From Phocaeicola dorei (GTDB lineage Bacteria; Bacteroidota; Bacteroidia; Bacteroidales; Bacteroidaceae): DNA of 64,000 bases. The notes beneath the pieces were generated by a model that was not told where the DNA came from, ran no database searches, and saw only the letters and a program-made list of their open reading frames with translations. The DNA is taken from NCBI RefSeq assembly GCF_013009555.1, contig NZ_CP046176.1:5301501-5365500 (forward strand). Reading direction: 5' to 3'. Below, piece after piece: positions 17,264 through 26,215 of the stretch; the stretch's first letter is position 1; the number at the start of each line of letters is the position of its first letter. Both the position numbers and the translations under genes were made by a program.

Positions 17264-18235
17264 ATGATTATGAAACATCTGCTATATACATTACTTCTCG
17301 GAGTGTTCCTTACCTCCTGTTATCGAAAAATAGATTTGGACGAATATCGCACTACGCCCAAAATGGTAATAAACAGTGTAGTATCCCCCGACACAGTGGT
17401 AATGGCCTCCATCACCCGGACCTGGTTCTATCCAGACAAGAAGCCTTATGTCAATCTCCCTCACGCCCATGTGGAGCTCTATATCAACAATCAATACATA
17501 GAAACCATGCAATGGAAAACACTGAATAATCCCCGGAACCCAGACCAGCCGGATACCTTATTCCTTTCAAATACAATCCCGGCAGAAGGAGACCGGATAA
17601 AAATTGTTGCATCCACCCCCGAATATGGTACAGTAACGGCAGAAGATATCATACCAAAGAAAGTACCTATAAAAAACGCCAGTCATACAATAAAAAAAGG
17701 TAACGGAGTTTATCAAGGAACAATTTCCGACTATTTTGAAATATACTATGAAGTCACGTTTGATGAATTTCCGGAAAAGAACAATTATTATCTGGCCAAA
17801 ATCACACAAATAAAAACGGGCTATTACGGTTACTACGAAACAAAAATAGATTATATAGATCCTGTATTCAAGGAACAGGATGCCATATTGGACGAAAGTA
17901 TGGCATTCAACGGATTGGAAAAAAGAGGAGGAGCCCTCTTTACCGACCAAAGCATTAACGGACAAACCTATACTTTACAAATAAAAGAGACAACGGCAGA
18001 GTTAGACGAAACAGAACAAAGAATCATTTCCATCTATTCCCTTTCCGAATCCTACTTTTTATACCTGTTGTCCTTACAAAAAATTGCCGGAAGCACGTTA
18101 GAAGGAGGCTTGGGTAACATTGGACTAGCCGAACCTCTACGGGTTTACAGCAATGTGGAGGGAGGAACCGGCATTCTGGGCGGCAACCAACATTCGGAAA
18201 CAACTATAACATTGAATAACCCATCTAAAAAATAA
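17264..18235 (+). CDS. DUF4249 surface lipoprotein
   Basis: A 323-residue lipoprotein with lipobox LLGVFLTSC. It has the DUF4249 opening (MVINSVVSPDTVVMASITRTWF) and the central EIYYEVTFDEFPEKNNYY strand region. Its ATG follows the receptor stop directly, and a second ATG (17270) would also serve. DUF4249 proteins follow STN-type TonB receptors in many Bacteroidota operons and are assumed to be the extracellular lid or binding partner, playing the part SusD plays for SusC. The exact function is unknown. Confidence 0.85.
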   Translation: MIMKHLLYTLLLGVFLTSCYRKIDLDEYRTTPKMVINSVVSPDTVVMASITRTWFYPDKKPYVNLPHAHVELYINNQYIETMQWKTLNNPRNPDQPDTLFLSNTIPAEGDRIKIVASTPEYGTVTAEDIIPKKVPIKNASHTIKKGNGVYQGTISDYFEIYYEVTFDEFPEKNNYYLAKITQIKTGYYGYYETKIDYIDPVFKEQDAILDESMAFNGLEKRGGALFTDQSINGQTYTLQIKETTAELDETEQRIISIYSLSESYFLYLLSLQKIAGSTLEGGLGNIGLAEPLRVYSNVEGGTGILGGNQHSETTITLNNPSKK

Positions 18236-18241
18236 TTGATT

Positions 18242-18361
18242 ATGGATACATTACAACAAGCTCCCGCCTTATGGTATTGGAGCGAACCCGCATCGGGATA
18301 CAGCATTGAAGATTGCGAACAGATTGTAGCAGAAGAGATGCAAACAGCAAAAGCAGACTAA
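18242..18361 (+). CDS. Short ORF, 39 residues, end of the receptor operon
   Basis: ATG 18242 lies 6 bases after the DUF4249 stop. The frame encodes MDTLQQAPALWYWSEPAS and continues to a TAA at 18359-18361. The product is acidic with a WYW aromatic cluster, a single Cys and an amphipathic C-terminal half (DCEQIVAEEMQTAKAD). There is no signal peptide, so it would be cytoplasmic. Close spacing suggests co-transcription with the DUF4249 gene. I recognise no family; it could also be a non-coding tail. Confidence 0.5.
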   Translation: MDTLQQAPALWYWSEPASGYSIEDCEQIVAEEMQTAKAD

Positions 18362-18372
18362 AAGTTCTGGCC

Positions 18373-18406
18373 ACCGTAGGGGTACATTGAAATGTCCCCC
18401 TACGGT
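18373..18406. terminator. Hairpin between the receptor operon and pdxB
   Basis: ACCGTAGGGG (18373-18382) pairs with CCCCTACGGT (18397-18406), extended inside by ACA/TGT after one mismatch. It has no T-tract in either direction and includes the pdxB stop codon. It lies between converging genes, so it may terminate or insulate both transcripts. Confidence 0.5.
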
Positions 18407-19425
18407 AAAAAAGAAATTTCACGCCTCAATGGATAATTCCCCCGCAAATGTTCAAATTCTTCGGGATGCCGTTTCAATGCATCACTGTCACGAGTCGGAT
18501 CATACACCTGTAGAAAAGCCTCTTCCGGATCAGAAGAATAATCCATATACGGCAAAGCGGGCGGTACTATTTTAAAATCAGCCTGTATATGGAAGAAGTT
18601 ACAAAGCTCCTCCAATGCCATCCGTGTAGCATTCGACTTTCCGTCAGCTGAATACCCTGCTATATGAGGGGTTCCCAAAAAAACTTTCTGCAACAAATCC
18701 GGGTGAATATCCGGTTCATTTTCCCACGTATCAATAACCGCATCACGTATCCGGCCTGTCTTCAGCGCATCAAGCAAAGCCAATGTCTCCATTACTTCTC
18801 CACGAGAAGTATTCACAATAAAAGGTTTCCGCTGCAAACCGACAAAGAAATCCGCATCCGCCAGATGGAACGTTTTATATTTCCCATTCCTGTTCAGCGG
18901 AGTATGAAAGGTTATTATATCACATTCCCGTGCCAGCACAGACAAATCCACAAATCCTGTTTCCCCCCGGTCCGCACGTGGAGGATCATTCAGCAAGACC
19001 CGCATCCCCAATGCCTCCGCCATACGTTGGATACGGCTTCCCACATGTCCTACCCCAACAATACCCAGACAGCTTTCTTCCAATCTCACCCCCTTCCGGC
19101 GTTTCAACAATAATAATACCGAATGCAGGTACTGCTCCACACTGCCGGCATTACAACCGGGACAATTTTTCCATACAATTCCCGCCTCATCACAATAGTC
19201 CACATCAATATGATCAAAGCCGATGGTTGCAGTAGCAATGAATTTCACCTTGCTTCCTTCCAGCAGTTCGCGGTTACAACGGGTACGGGTACGGATCACC
19301 AATGCGTCAGCATCCCGTACATCCCCGACGGTAAAACCACTGCCGGGCAAATACACCACTTCATCGGCTATCTGTTCGACAGCTTCATGTATATAAGGTA
19401 TTTTATTATCTACAATTATTTTCAT
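18400..19425 (-). CDS. pdxB: 4-phosphoerythronate dehydrogenase
   Basis: A 341-residue D-2-hydroxyacid dehydrogenase of the PdxB type. It oxidises 4-phospho-D-erythronate, the second step of the DXP-dependent pyridoxal phosphate pathway, in the cytoplasm. The substrate-binding N-terminal part is followed by the NAD fold with GIVGVGHVGSR (about 118-128). The catalytic triad is visible as Arg in NTSRGEV, Glu in ENEP and His in GTPHIAGYS. The C-terminal PdxB-specific dimerisation extension (about 270-341) separates it from phosphoglycerate dehydrogenases. It is divergent from the glycan cluster. Confidence 0.92.
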   Translation of the reverse strand: MKIIVDNKIPYIHEAVEQIADEVVYLPGSGFTVGDVRDADALVIRTRTRCNRELLEGSKVKFIATATIGFDHIDVDYCDEAGIVWKNCPGCNAGSVEQYLHSVLLLLKRRKGVRLEESCLGIVGVGHVGSRIQRMAEALGMRVLLNDPPRADRGETGFVDLSVLARECDIITFHTPLNRNGKYKTFHLADADFFVGLQRKPFIVNTSRGEVMETLALLDALKTGRIRDAVIDTWENEPDIHPDLLQKVFLGTPHIAGYSADGKSNATRMALEELCNFFHIQADFKIVPPALPYMDYSSDPEEAFLQVYDPTRDSDALKRHPEEFEHLRGNYPLRREISFLP

Positions 19426-19447
19426 CTTTCAAAAACTTGCTTGGGAA

Positions 19448-19455
19448 CAAAGGTA
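19448..19455 (-). promoter_or_regulatory. pdxB: -7 box of pdxB
   Basis: The minus strand reads TACCTTTG, an exact TAnnTTTG match 22 bases upstream of the start codon. No clear -33 box is seen. Confidence 0.5.
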
Positions 19456-19475
19456 GACACTTTTACCGAATAATA

Positions 19476-19507
19476 ATTGGCTGATTAGAAAACTTTGCAT
19501 AGATTTG
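19476..19507 (+). promoter_or_regulatory. Promoter of the surface-glycan cluster
   Basis: ATTG at 19476-19479, 20 bases, then an exact -7 TAGATTTG at 19500-19507. It lies 22 bases before the GT9 start codon and is back-to-back with the pdxB promoter. Confidence 0.6.
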
Positions 19508-19529
19508 TACATTCAATAAAACAGCTGTT

Positions 19530-20561
19530 ATGTCCAAGATTCTTGTAATCTGCTTTTCATCCATCAATAATGTGGCAATGGCAATCCCGGTCATTCACTC
19601 ATTGGCTACGCAATATGCCCAGCATCAAATCATGGTGCTGAGCATAGACACATTCTCCCCCTTATTCGAGAATGTGCCGGACAATGTTATTTTCCGTGGA
19701 GCAGATTTCAGAGGAGAACATGCCGGATTAATGGGTTTGGGATGGCTGTACAATGATTTAAAAGAAGAAAAATTTGATGCCGTAGCCGCTTTCCAGCCCA
19801 CATTCCGCAGCCGTTTTCTTTGCTGGCGTTTTCGTCTGGCAGGCATAAAAGCAGCCCACATCAAGCAGAACAGGCGGGAACTGCAAAAACTGATATGGCG
19901 GAAACATAAAATATATACAGAGCAAGACTCCTTTTTTCAGCGCTGTGCCCATACGCTCAATCAGATAGGTTACCCCATCCGGTTAAGTTTCCTCTCCCTT
20001 TTCGGAAAGAATAAAGGCAATATTTCCAGCCTGGCGCCGTTAACCGGTGAGAAGAACCAAGAAACATGGATTGGAATCGCTCCCTTTGCAACACATGTAG
20101 GCAAAATCTATCCGTTGTCAAAGCAAGAGCAGATCCTCAAACATTTATCTGCACGCGACCATACAAAAATCTTCTTATTCGGAGGCGGAAAAAAAGAAAT
20201 CAAAGTATTGGAAGAATGGGCCCAACATTTCCCCAATGTCATCTCAACAGCCGGCAAACTAACCATAAATATGGAATTGGCCCTCATGAGCAATATGGAC
20301 GTCATGCTGGTAATGGATGCCGCCAATATGCACCTTGCATCACTAGTGAACATCCCGGTTGTGTCCATTTGGGGGGCAACGCATCCCTGTGCAGGCTTTG
20401 CAGGATGGAATCAGTCTGCGGCAAACATAATACAGATAGACCTGCCCTGCCGTCCTTGTTCCTTATCCGGAGAAAAGCACTGTTATAGAAAAGATTATGC
20501 CTGTCTGCAAGGCATAACTCCCGAAATGGTAATAGAACACATAAACAAAGTCATCAGTTAA
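19530..20561 (+). CDS. Glycosyltransferase family 9 (heptosyltransferase-like)
   Basis: A 343-residue GT-B enzyme of the heptosyltransferase family. The N-terminal motif VICFSSINNVAMAIPVIHSL corresponds to the GDV/I start of the family. The nucleotide-sugar half shows IGIAPFATHVGKIYPL and the signature MDAANMHLASLVNIPVVSIWGATHP. A cysteine-rich C-terminus (PCRPCSLSGEKHCYRKDYAC) resembles Bacteroidales members. It would add a sugar to the inner LPS core at the cytoplasmic membrane face. It is the first gene of the cluster and abuts the acyltransferase without a gap. The sugar need not be heptose. Confidence 0.88.
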   Translation: MSKILVICFSSINNVAMAIPVIHSLATQYAQHQIMVLSIDTFSPLFENVPDNVIFRGADFRGEHAGLMGLGWLYNDLKEEKFDAVAAFQPTFRSRFLCWRFRLAGIKAAHIKQNRRELQKLIWRKHKIYTEQDSFFQRCAHTLNQIGYPIRLSFLSLFGKNKGNISSLAPLTGEKNQETWIGIAPFATHVGKIYPLSKQEQILKHLSARDHTKIFLFGGGKKEIKVLEEWAQHFPNVISTAGKLTINMELALMSNMDVMLVMDAANMHLASLVNIPVVSIWGATHPCAGFAGWNQSAANIIQIDLPCRPCSLSGEKHCYRKDYACLQGITPEMVIEHINKVIS

Positions 20562-21485
20562 ATGAAACAAATAAATCTCATATATTATTCCGTTTTCTTT
20601 TTGTGGTATTTGCTTTCGCTTCTACCCTTACGATTCTTATATTTCATATCCGATCTTCTTTTTTATCCGCTCTATTATTGCATCCGCTACAGACGTAAAA
20701 TCATACGCAATAATTTATCGAACTCATTCCCCGAAAAAGATTTAAAAGAGATTGTCCAAATCGAGAAACAATTTTACTCTTTCTTTTGCGACTATATAGT
20801 AGAAACGCTCAAGTTATTCTCCATTTCAAAAAAACAACTGATGAGAAGAATGACTTTTGAAGGACTGGACGAGATAGTGGAAAACATGAACAAAAAGAAC
20901 AAAGACTTCTGTTTTATCTATTTAGGGCATTATTGCAACTGGGAATGGATTGCATCCTTGCCTTATTGGATTTCCAAAGACATATCCTGCGGACAAATCT
21001 ATCATCCACTGTACAATCAGGCTTTCGACAAACTATTTCTAAGATTACGCAACCAGTTCGGAGGCGAATGCATCCCCATGAAAACGACTTTGCGCCGCAT
21101 CATTGAATTGAAACGGACAAAGCAAAAGGCAATTATCGGATTTATTTCGGACCAAGCACCCAAGTGGAACAGCATACATCACTGGACTGAATTTCTAAAC
21201 CAAGAAACACCGGTTTTCATCGGTACGGAGAAAATAGGCAAGCAAGTGGACGCCTTGATTTATTATGCTGACATAACACGGGTCAAAAGAGGATACTACC
21301 ACTGCCGGCTCAAACCATTGTGCGATACCCCCCGGCAAGTACCCGATTTTGAATTGACCGATTTGTTTACCCGAGAATTGGAACAAACAATAAAAGCGCA
21401 TCCCCAATATTGGCTCTGGAGCCATAACCGCTGGAAAAGAACTAAAGAAGAGTGGCTGCGCAGACAACAGGAAGAAACTAAGTGA
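20562..21485 (+). CDS. Lipid A-type acyltransferase (LpxL/HtrB family)
   Basis: A 307-residue membrane-anchored lysophospholipid/lipid A acyltransferase. One or two hydrophobic helices (about 8-45) anchor it in the inner membrane. The catalytic HX4(D/E) motif is GHYCNWEW (about residues 124-131). A second conserved block is GFISDQAPKW, and the C-terminus has the usual YWLWSHNRWK. It would add a secondary acyl chain to lipid A. The start codon directly follows the GT9 stop, and its own stop (21483-21485) lies just upstream of glf, so the three genes form one transcript linking acylation and core assembly. Confidence 0.9.
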   Translation: MKQINLIYYSVFFLWYLLSLLPLRFLYFISDLLFYPLYYCIRYRRKIIRNNLSNSFPEKDLKEIVQIEKQFYSFFCDYIVETLKLFSISKKQLMRRMTFEGLDEIVENMNKKNKDFCFIYLGHYCNWEWIASLPYWISKDISCGQIYHPLYNQAFDKLFLRLRNQFGGECIPMKTTLRRIIELKRTKQKAIIGFISDQAPKWNSIHHWTEFLNQETPVFIGTEKIGKQVDALIYYADITRVKRGYYHCRLKPLCDTPRQVPDFELTDLFTRELEQTIKAHPQYWLWSHNRWKRTKEEWLRRQQEETK

Positions 21486-21487
21486 TT

Positions 21488-22594
21488 ATGGAAAAATATG
21501 ATTATTTGATAGTAGGTGCCGGTTTGTTCGGCGCCGTTTTTGCCCACGAGGCAAAACGAGTAGATAAACATTGCCTGGTAATTGACAAGCGCAATCATCG
21601 CGGAGGCAATATCTACTGTGAAGATATAGAGGGCATCCATGTACATAAATATGGTGCACATATCTTCCATACCGACAATAAAGAAGTGTGGGACTATGTA
21701 AACAGCTTTGTCGAATTCAACCGATACACCAACTCCCCTTTGGCTTACTTTGACGGGAAATTATACAATCTTCCCTTCAACATGAACACTTTTTATCAGC
21801 TGTGGGGAGTAAAGACCCCGGCGGAAGCCAAGGCCAAGATAGAAGAGCAACGTAAAGAATTTGACCATATCACCACCCCCGCCAACCTGGAGGAGCAAGC
21901 ATTAAAGCTATGTGGAAAAGACATTTACCATCGCCTTATCAAAGGTTATACAGAGAAACAATGGGGACGTTCCGCCAAAGAATTACCGGCATTCATCATC
22001 AAACGTATTCCTTTCCGTTTCATTTATGACAACAACTATTTCAATGACAGCTACCAAGGAATCCCCAAAGGCGGATACAACGCCCTTATCGATGCGTTAC
22101 TGGAAGGAACCGAGGTTCGTCTCAACACCAATTATTTCAGCAACCGCAATGAACTGGACGCATTGGCAGACAATATCCTGTTCACCGGATGCATAGACCA
22201 GTTCTTCGATTACCAATGCGGACATCTGGAATACAGAAGCCTGCGCTTTGAACATAAACAGCTGGAAACAGAGGATTTCCAAGGCAACGCAGTAGTCAAT
22301 TATACAGAACGTGAGGTACCCTATACCCGAATCATTGAGCACAAGCACTTTGAATTCGGCACACAGCCCACCACTGTAATCACGTATGAATATCCCGATG
22401 ATTTCGCGCCGGGCAAAGAACCTTACTATCCGATAAACGACAAGCGGAACACCGAAATGATGAGCCAATATAAAAAACTGGCCTCTGAGCGGAAAGACGT
22501 TTTATTCGGAGGCCGTCTGGCACAATACGCATACGCCGACATGGACGATACCGTAGCCGCTGCCCTCGCCTTATGCAAAAAGACATTTAAATAA
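21488..22594 (+). CDS. glf: UDP-galactopyranose mutase
   Basis: A 368-residue flavoenzyme that interconverts UDP-galactopyranose and UDP-galactofuranose, supplying Galf for surface glycans. The FAD-binding Rossmann motif GAGLFGAVFAHEA is at residues 10-22, followed by DKRNHRGGNIY. Further family motifs are YGAHIFHT, TEKQWGRSAKELP and the C-terminal FGGRLAQYAYADMD, which ends the FAD site. I start at ATG 21488 rather than an upstream GTG that overlaps the previous stop. Its presence beside a Galf-transferase-like GT2 (24177) strongly suggests galactofuranose in the product. Confidence 0.95.
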   Translation: MEKYDYLIVGAGLFGAVFAHEAKRVDKHCLVIDKRNHRGGNIYCEDIEGIHVHKYGAHIFHTDNKEVWDYVNSFVEFNRYTNSPLAYFDGKLYNLPFNMNTFYQLWGVKTPAEAKAKIEEQRKEFDHITTPANLEEQALKLCGKDIYHRLIKGYTEKQWGRSAKELPAFIIKRIPFRFIYDNNYFNDSYQGIPKGGYNALIDALLEGTEVRLNTNYFSNRNELDALADNILFTGCIDQFFDYQCGHLEYRSLRFEHKQLETEDFQGNAVVNYTEREVPYTRIIEHKHFEFGTQPTTVITYEYPDDFAPGKEPYYPINDKRNTEMMSQYKKLASERKDVLFGGRLAQYAYADMDDTVAAALALCKKTFK

Positions 22595-22596
22595 AA

Positions 22597-22625
22597 GGAA
22601 ATCCTTGGACTCCCCAAGGTTTTCC
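22597..22625 (+). terminator. Terminator-like hairpin after glf
   Basis: GGAAATCCTTGG (22597-22608) pairs with CCAAGGTTTTCC (22614-22625), 11 of 12 positions. It overlaps the next promoter, so it may attenuate rather than fully stop read-through. Confidence 0.6.
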
Positions 22626-22635
22626 GCTAAATTTG
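22604..22635 (+). promoter_or_regulatory. Internal promoter of the glycan cluster
   Basis: CTTG at 22604-22607, a 20-base spacer, then an exact TAAATTTG at 22628-22635. The -33 box lies inside the left arm of the hairpin. The start codon is 42 bases downstream. Confidence 0.55.
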
Positions 22636-22677
22636 CATGATATTCCTAAATTGACAAACAATATAGATAACAAACCA

Positions 22678-23394
22678 ATGAAGTGCCTTCATATCATAAC
22701 ACCCGTAAAAGATTCGATTGACTCCACGCTTGAAACCGTAAAAGCAATCATGGAATCGGATATTTTGGTTCCTTTCACTTACACTGTCTATAACGATTTC
22801 AGCACGGAAGAAAATACCCATCGGCTGGAAGAGGCCGCCCGTCAATGGAATTTTCGTCTGGTCAACTTATCAGACCTGACCGACCACCCCTCTCCCAACT
22901 ATCTACTGGTGTTACAAACAGCACAAAAAGAAGCCATCGAAGCAGATGCAGGATTGCTGATTGTGGAATCGGATGTTATTGTCAAAAAAAACACATTGCA
23001 ATCACTATACAATGGAGCATTGCAACAGAAACAATGCGGAATTGCAGCAGCTGTGACAACCGATGAAAAAGGCATAATCAATTACCCCTACCTACACGCC
23101 AAGGGACACGAGAATCAAGTGTACCCGGAAAAAAAGCATTGCAGCTTCTGCTGTTCACTACTCACCCCCGGACTGCTGAAAGCATTTGACTTTCAGACAT
23201 TAGACCCAAGCAAGAACTGGTATGATGTGACCATCTCGCACGAGTCACTGAAACGAGGTTTCCAAAACTACCTGTTCACCACGTTGCCCGTATGGCACAG
23301 GCCCCATAGCAGCCGTCCGTGGAAACAACTGAAATACAAGAATCCTTTAAAATATTACTGGTTGAAATATACCAAAGGACTAGACAAAATTTAA
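22678..23394 (+). CDS. Glycosyltransferase family 2
   Basis: A 238-residue GT-A enzyme. I use ATG 22678 (MKCLHIITPVKDS); the upstream TTG at 22633 falls inside the predicted -7 box. The fold begins HIITPVKDSIDSTLETVKAI, with a donor-site VYNDFSTEEN and an ESDVIV segment in place of the canonical DxD. The C-terminal part holds the acceptor-side WYDVTISHESLKRGF. It is probably a cytoplasmic transferase building the oligosaccharide on its lipid carrier. Donor and acceptor cannot be read from sequence. Confidence 0.82.
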   Translation: MKCLHIITPVKDSIDSTLETVKAIMESDILVPFTYTVYNDFSTEENTHRLEEAARQWNFRLVNLSDLTDHPSPNYLLVLQTAQKEAIEADAGLLIVESDVIVKKNTLQSLYNGALQQKQCGIAAAVTTDEKGIINYPYLHAKGHENQVYPEKKHCSFCCSLLTPGLLKAFDFQTLDPSKNWYDVTISHESLKRGFQNYLFTTLPVWHRPHSSRPWKQLKYKNPLKYYWLKYTKGLDKI

Positions 23395-23409
23395 CACTAT
23401 TATAATGAT

Positions 23410-24162
23410 ATGAGCAAGACAGAGCGTTTGTTTCATCCCCGCACCTTAGTGATTCACCCTGATTTCAAAAATCTGGAAGAATTTATAGTATCCATTCCCG
23501 AACGTTTCCAAAGGAATGAAGGTACTGTTATTCACCAAGGGCGCAATGAATTGCGGAAAATGGAATACAATGGCAAAGAATATGTTATCAAATCCTTTCA
23601 CAGCCCCCACCTTATCAACCGGTTTGTATATGGCATATTTCGTCCATCCAAGGCAAAACGCTCTTACGACCATGCAGAAATGCTGCTGAAAATAGGTGTA
23701 GGCACCCCGCAACCGGTGGGATATATGAATATACGTTCAGGGCTGCTGTTCGATAAAAGTTATTATATCAGCCTCCTCTCCACCTGCCCCTACATTTACG
23801 ACAACCTGTTCACACAGCAATTTGACTACGCCGAGGAAGTATTCCGCGCCATAGGCAAAGTGACCGCCCGTCTTCACGAACACGGATACGCCCACAAAGA
23901 CTACGGACGTGCCAACATCCTGTTTCAGAAAACTCCCAATGGCATAACAATAGAAATTGTCGATTTGAACCGGATGTACATCGGCCCCATAGATATGAAG
24001 ACCGGCTGCAAAAACTTTGAACGCCTGCCGGCAACTCCACAAATGCACCGATGGATGGCAGAAGAATACGCCAAGACACGGAACTTTGATGTGGAAAAAT
24101 GCTTTGAGCTCATGAGAGCCTATAGAAGCGTACAGCCGGGAAAAATAGATAACCTTTACTAA
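23410..24162 (+). CDS. Lipopolysaccharide kinase (InaA/WaaP/KdkA-like)
   Basis: A 250-residue small eukaryotic-type kinase fold. The ATP-binding beta strands contain GKEYVIKSFHSPH (catalytic Lys about residue 60). The catalytic loop is HEHGYAHKDYGRANILF (HxDxxxxN, about 155-171) and the metal-binding segment is EIVDLNRM in place of DFG. Related proteins phosphorylate Kdo or heptose of the LPS inner core. Here the likely substrate is the Kdo of the lipooligosaccharide, adding negative charge in place of core heptose phosphates; the substrate is inference. It sits 15 bases after one glycosyltransferase and 14 before the next. Confidence 0.88.
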   Translation: MSKTERLFHPRTLVIHPDFKNLEEFIVSIPERFQRNEGTVIHQGRNELRKMEYNGKEYVIKSFHSPHLINRFVYGIFRPSKAKRSYDHAEMLLKIGVGTPQPVGYMNIRSGLLFDKSYYISLLSTCPYIYDNLFTQQFDYAEEVFRAIGKVTARLHEHGYAHKDYGRANILFQKTPNGITIEIVDLNRMYIGPIDMKTGCKNFERLPATPQMHRWMAEEYAKTRNFDVEKCFELMRAYRSVQPGKIDNLY

Positions 24163-24176
24163 AAACTAAATGCATC

Positions 24177-25076
24177 ATGAACATTATAGCCGTAGTTGTA
24201 ACCTACAACCGAATGGAACTTCTGAAAAGAAATATTCGTTGTCTGCAACAAAACAAGCCGATATCTTCCATTGTAATAGTAAATAACGGAAGCACGGACG
24301 GTACAACGGAATGGCTTGCCGCACAGGAAGGGCTGACAGTAATCAATCAGACCAATGTGGGCGGTGCGGGAGGATTCTATACAGGCATACAATACGCTTA
24401 TCAGGCGGGTGCCGACTGGATTTGGTGCATGGATGACGATGTATTTCCGCGGGCCGACTGTCTGGAACAACTCTTGCCGTATACCGACAAGAAAGATATC
24501 GGCATACTGGCCCCTCGCAGGTTGCTCGAAGGAGAAATATTCACCCATGACTTCCAGGCATACAACCTGAGCAATCCTTTTGTATCCATGTACAGCAAGA
24601 AACTGGCAGGACGGCACATCACCTCACCGACAGAAATTACGGGAACAGCTTTCGAAGGTCCGTTCATCCGCCGCGAAGTCGTTGAGAAGATAGGTCTTCC
24701 CAATAAAGACCTTTTCATTTTCTGTGATGATACAGATTACTGTCTCCGCACCATACGGGCAGGGTACAAAATACTCTATATACCTGATGCCCTGATGGAT
24801 AAAGAGAAATTCTTCTCCAACGACACATGGAATGAGCGAAGCAAGAAGAAAAAGTGGAAACGCTTTTATCAGATCCGTAATTCAACTTATTTAAACCATC
24901 ACTACGGACGCAACATAGCAGTGAAATATCTTCGCGGCTTCAACGGAGTAATGGGATATATTTTCATCGCGTTGTTCACCAGTCCGTTTGCAAAAGCCTA
25001 TCAATGGAAAGATATACCCCGATTATGGAAAGCCTATTGCGACGGAATACATGAAAAACTTGGAATTATGAGTTAA
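24177..25076 (+). CDS. Glycosyltransferase family 2, galactofuranosyltransferase-like
   Basis: A 299-residue GT-A enzyme. The N-terminus (NIIAVVVTYNRMELL, then NNGSTDGT) is typical GT2. The next block, NVGGAGGFYTGIQYAY with GADWIWCMDDDVFP, is the pattern of galactofuranosyl- and rhamnosyl-transferases of the GlfT/WbbL group, with the DDD metal site at about residues 85-88. A late FCDDTDYCLRT motif supplies the catalytic base region. With glf in the same cluster, transfer of Galf from UDP-Galf is the best guess. The alternative is a rhamnosyltransferase. Confidence 0.85.
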   Translation: MNIIAVVVTYNRMELLKRNIRCLQQNKPISSIVIVNNGSTDGTTEWLAAQEGLTVINQTNVGGAGGFYTGIQYAYQAGADWIWCMDDDVFPRADCLEQLLPYTDKKDIGILAPRRLLEGEIFTHDFQAYNLSNPFVSMYSKKLAGRHITSPTEITGTAFEGPFIRREVVEKIGLPNKDLFIFCDDTDYCLRTIRAGYKILYIPDALMDKEKFFSNDTWNERSKKKKWKRFYQIRNSTYLNHHYGRNIAVKYLRGFNGVMGYIFIALFTSPFAKAYQWKDIPRLWKAYCDGIHEKLGIMS

Positions 25077-25150
25077 AAAACGGCAACGCTCTTACCAGTT
25101 AATGTTTCATAATAAACTAGCATTTATATACTATATTTACAGAAAAAGAG

Positions 25151-25158
25151 TAAATTTG
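25151..25158 (+). promoter_or_regulatory. Candidate -7 box in the 227-bp gap before the next glycosyltransferase
   Basis: An exact TAAATTTG in an AT-rich gap (25077-25303), with no clear -33 box. A 15-codon frame (25183-25230) follows it and may be nothing. Confidence 0.35.
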
Positions 25159-25303
25159 TTATATAATTAAATATCAGAATATTATGAGAAAACTAAGGAT
25201 TACGTTATCTATTATAATGAGTTCAGAATAAAACAAATTCTTTTGACAATAGTATTAATTATCTCTAATATGACAGGTAGAAATCAATAATCATTGGTTA
25301 TTT

Positions 25304-26215
25304 ATGAGCAATTTATTACTATCCAAAATAGGGCACGTTATATCCGAATTTCCTTTGGCTTTTAAACAAACGAAAGAAGTCAAATTATTCATGACATTGC
25401 TGGTAAAAAACGAAGAAGGGATGCTGGAAGAGAATCTACAGTTCCATAAAGCGATGGGAGTGGACGGGTTTATCATTACTGATAATAACTCCACAGACTC
25501 AACTCCGGACATTATCCGTAAATACAAACAAAAAGGGTGGATTAAAGAAGTGATAGAAGAAAAGGCTACCAACTATGAACAAAAGGACTGGGTAGACCGT
25601 ATGATTTGGAAAGCCAAAACCATTTATAAGGCCGACTGGATTATCAATGCCGATGCCGACGAATTATGGTATGCCCCTACCGGCAATTTGAAAGATGAAT
25701 TATATGCCACCAATGCCAATGTGCTGAATTGTGAAATGAGAAGTGTCTATCCTGAAGAAGAAAAGCCCTTTTGGCAATGGGATAAGACTGTAAAAGCGGT
25801 AACCGAACCTGAAAAATATGACTTGTCACTCTATTCGCTGTTTGAGCGTCAGAACAAAAAAGTCATTCACCGGACTGCCGGTTACCTGCAAATTTCAATG
25901 GGAAACCATAAAGTAACCATGTTCCCACAAAACTCTGCCGACAGCCATATCCATGTATATCATTACAATATACGCGGCAAGCAGCAGTTTATGGAAAAGA
26001 TGATAAATGGCGGCAAGCAACTGGAGCAACACAAGGGCAAACACGGAGGTCGCCACTGGCGCTACTTCTATCAGTTACATAAAGAAGGAAAACTAGAGGC
26101 TGAATATGAACGTGTTATCGGCAGTGCTTATTTTGAAGCACTTCGCAAAGACGGATTCATTATTCCGGATGTAACGATTCCTAATTTCTTTAAAAGATTA
26201 AAACCTGATATATAA
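25304..26215 (+). CDS. Glycosyltransferase of the GT2_4 / GT92-like type
   Basis: A 303-residue protein matching the Glyco_tranf_2_4 family. VKNEEGMLEENLQFHKAMGV is followed by ITDNNSTDSTPDII (about 60-75) and the metal-binding INADADELWY (about 107-116). The C-terminal part has HIHVYHYNIRGKQQF and a histidine-rich HKGKHGGRHWRYF. Members are cytoplasmic sugar transferases of surface-polysaccharide loci; the specificity is unknown. The last base of its stop is shared with the ATG of the next gene (26215), so the pair is coupled. Confidence 0.85.
   Translation: MSNLLLSKIGHVISEFPLAFKQTKEVKLFMTLLVKNEEGMLEENLQFHKAMGVDGFIITDNNSTDSTPDIIRKYKQKGWIKEVIEEKATNYEQKDWVDRMIWKAKTIYKADWIINADADELWYAPTGNLKDELYATNANVLNCEMRSVYPEEEKPFWQWDKTVKAVTEPEKYDLSLYSLFERQNKKVIHRTAGYLQISMGNHKVTMFPQNSADSHIHVYHYNIRGKQQFMEKMINGGKQLEQHKGKHGGRHWRYFYQLHKEGKLEAEYERVIGSAYFEALRKDGFIIPDVTIPNFFKRLKPDI

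Noticed and set aside
18664..19113. 149-codon frame antisense to pdxB
   Set aside because: Mirror of a certain gene; composition reflects the opposite strand.
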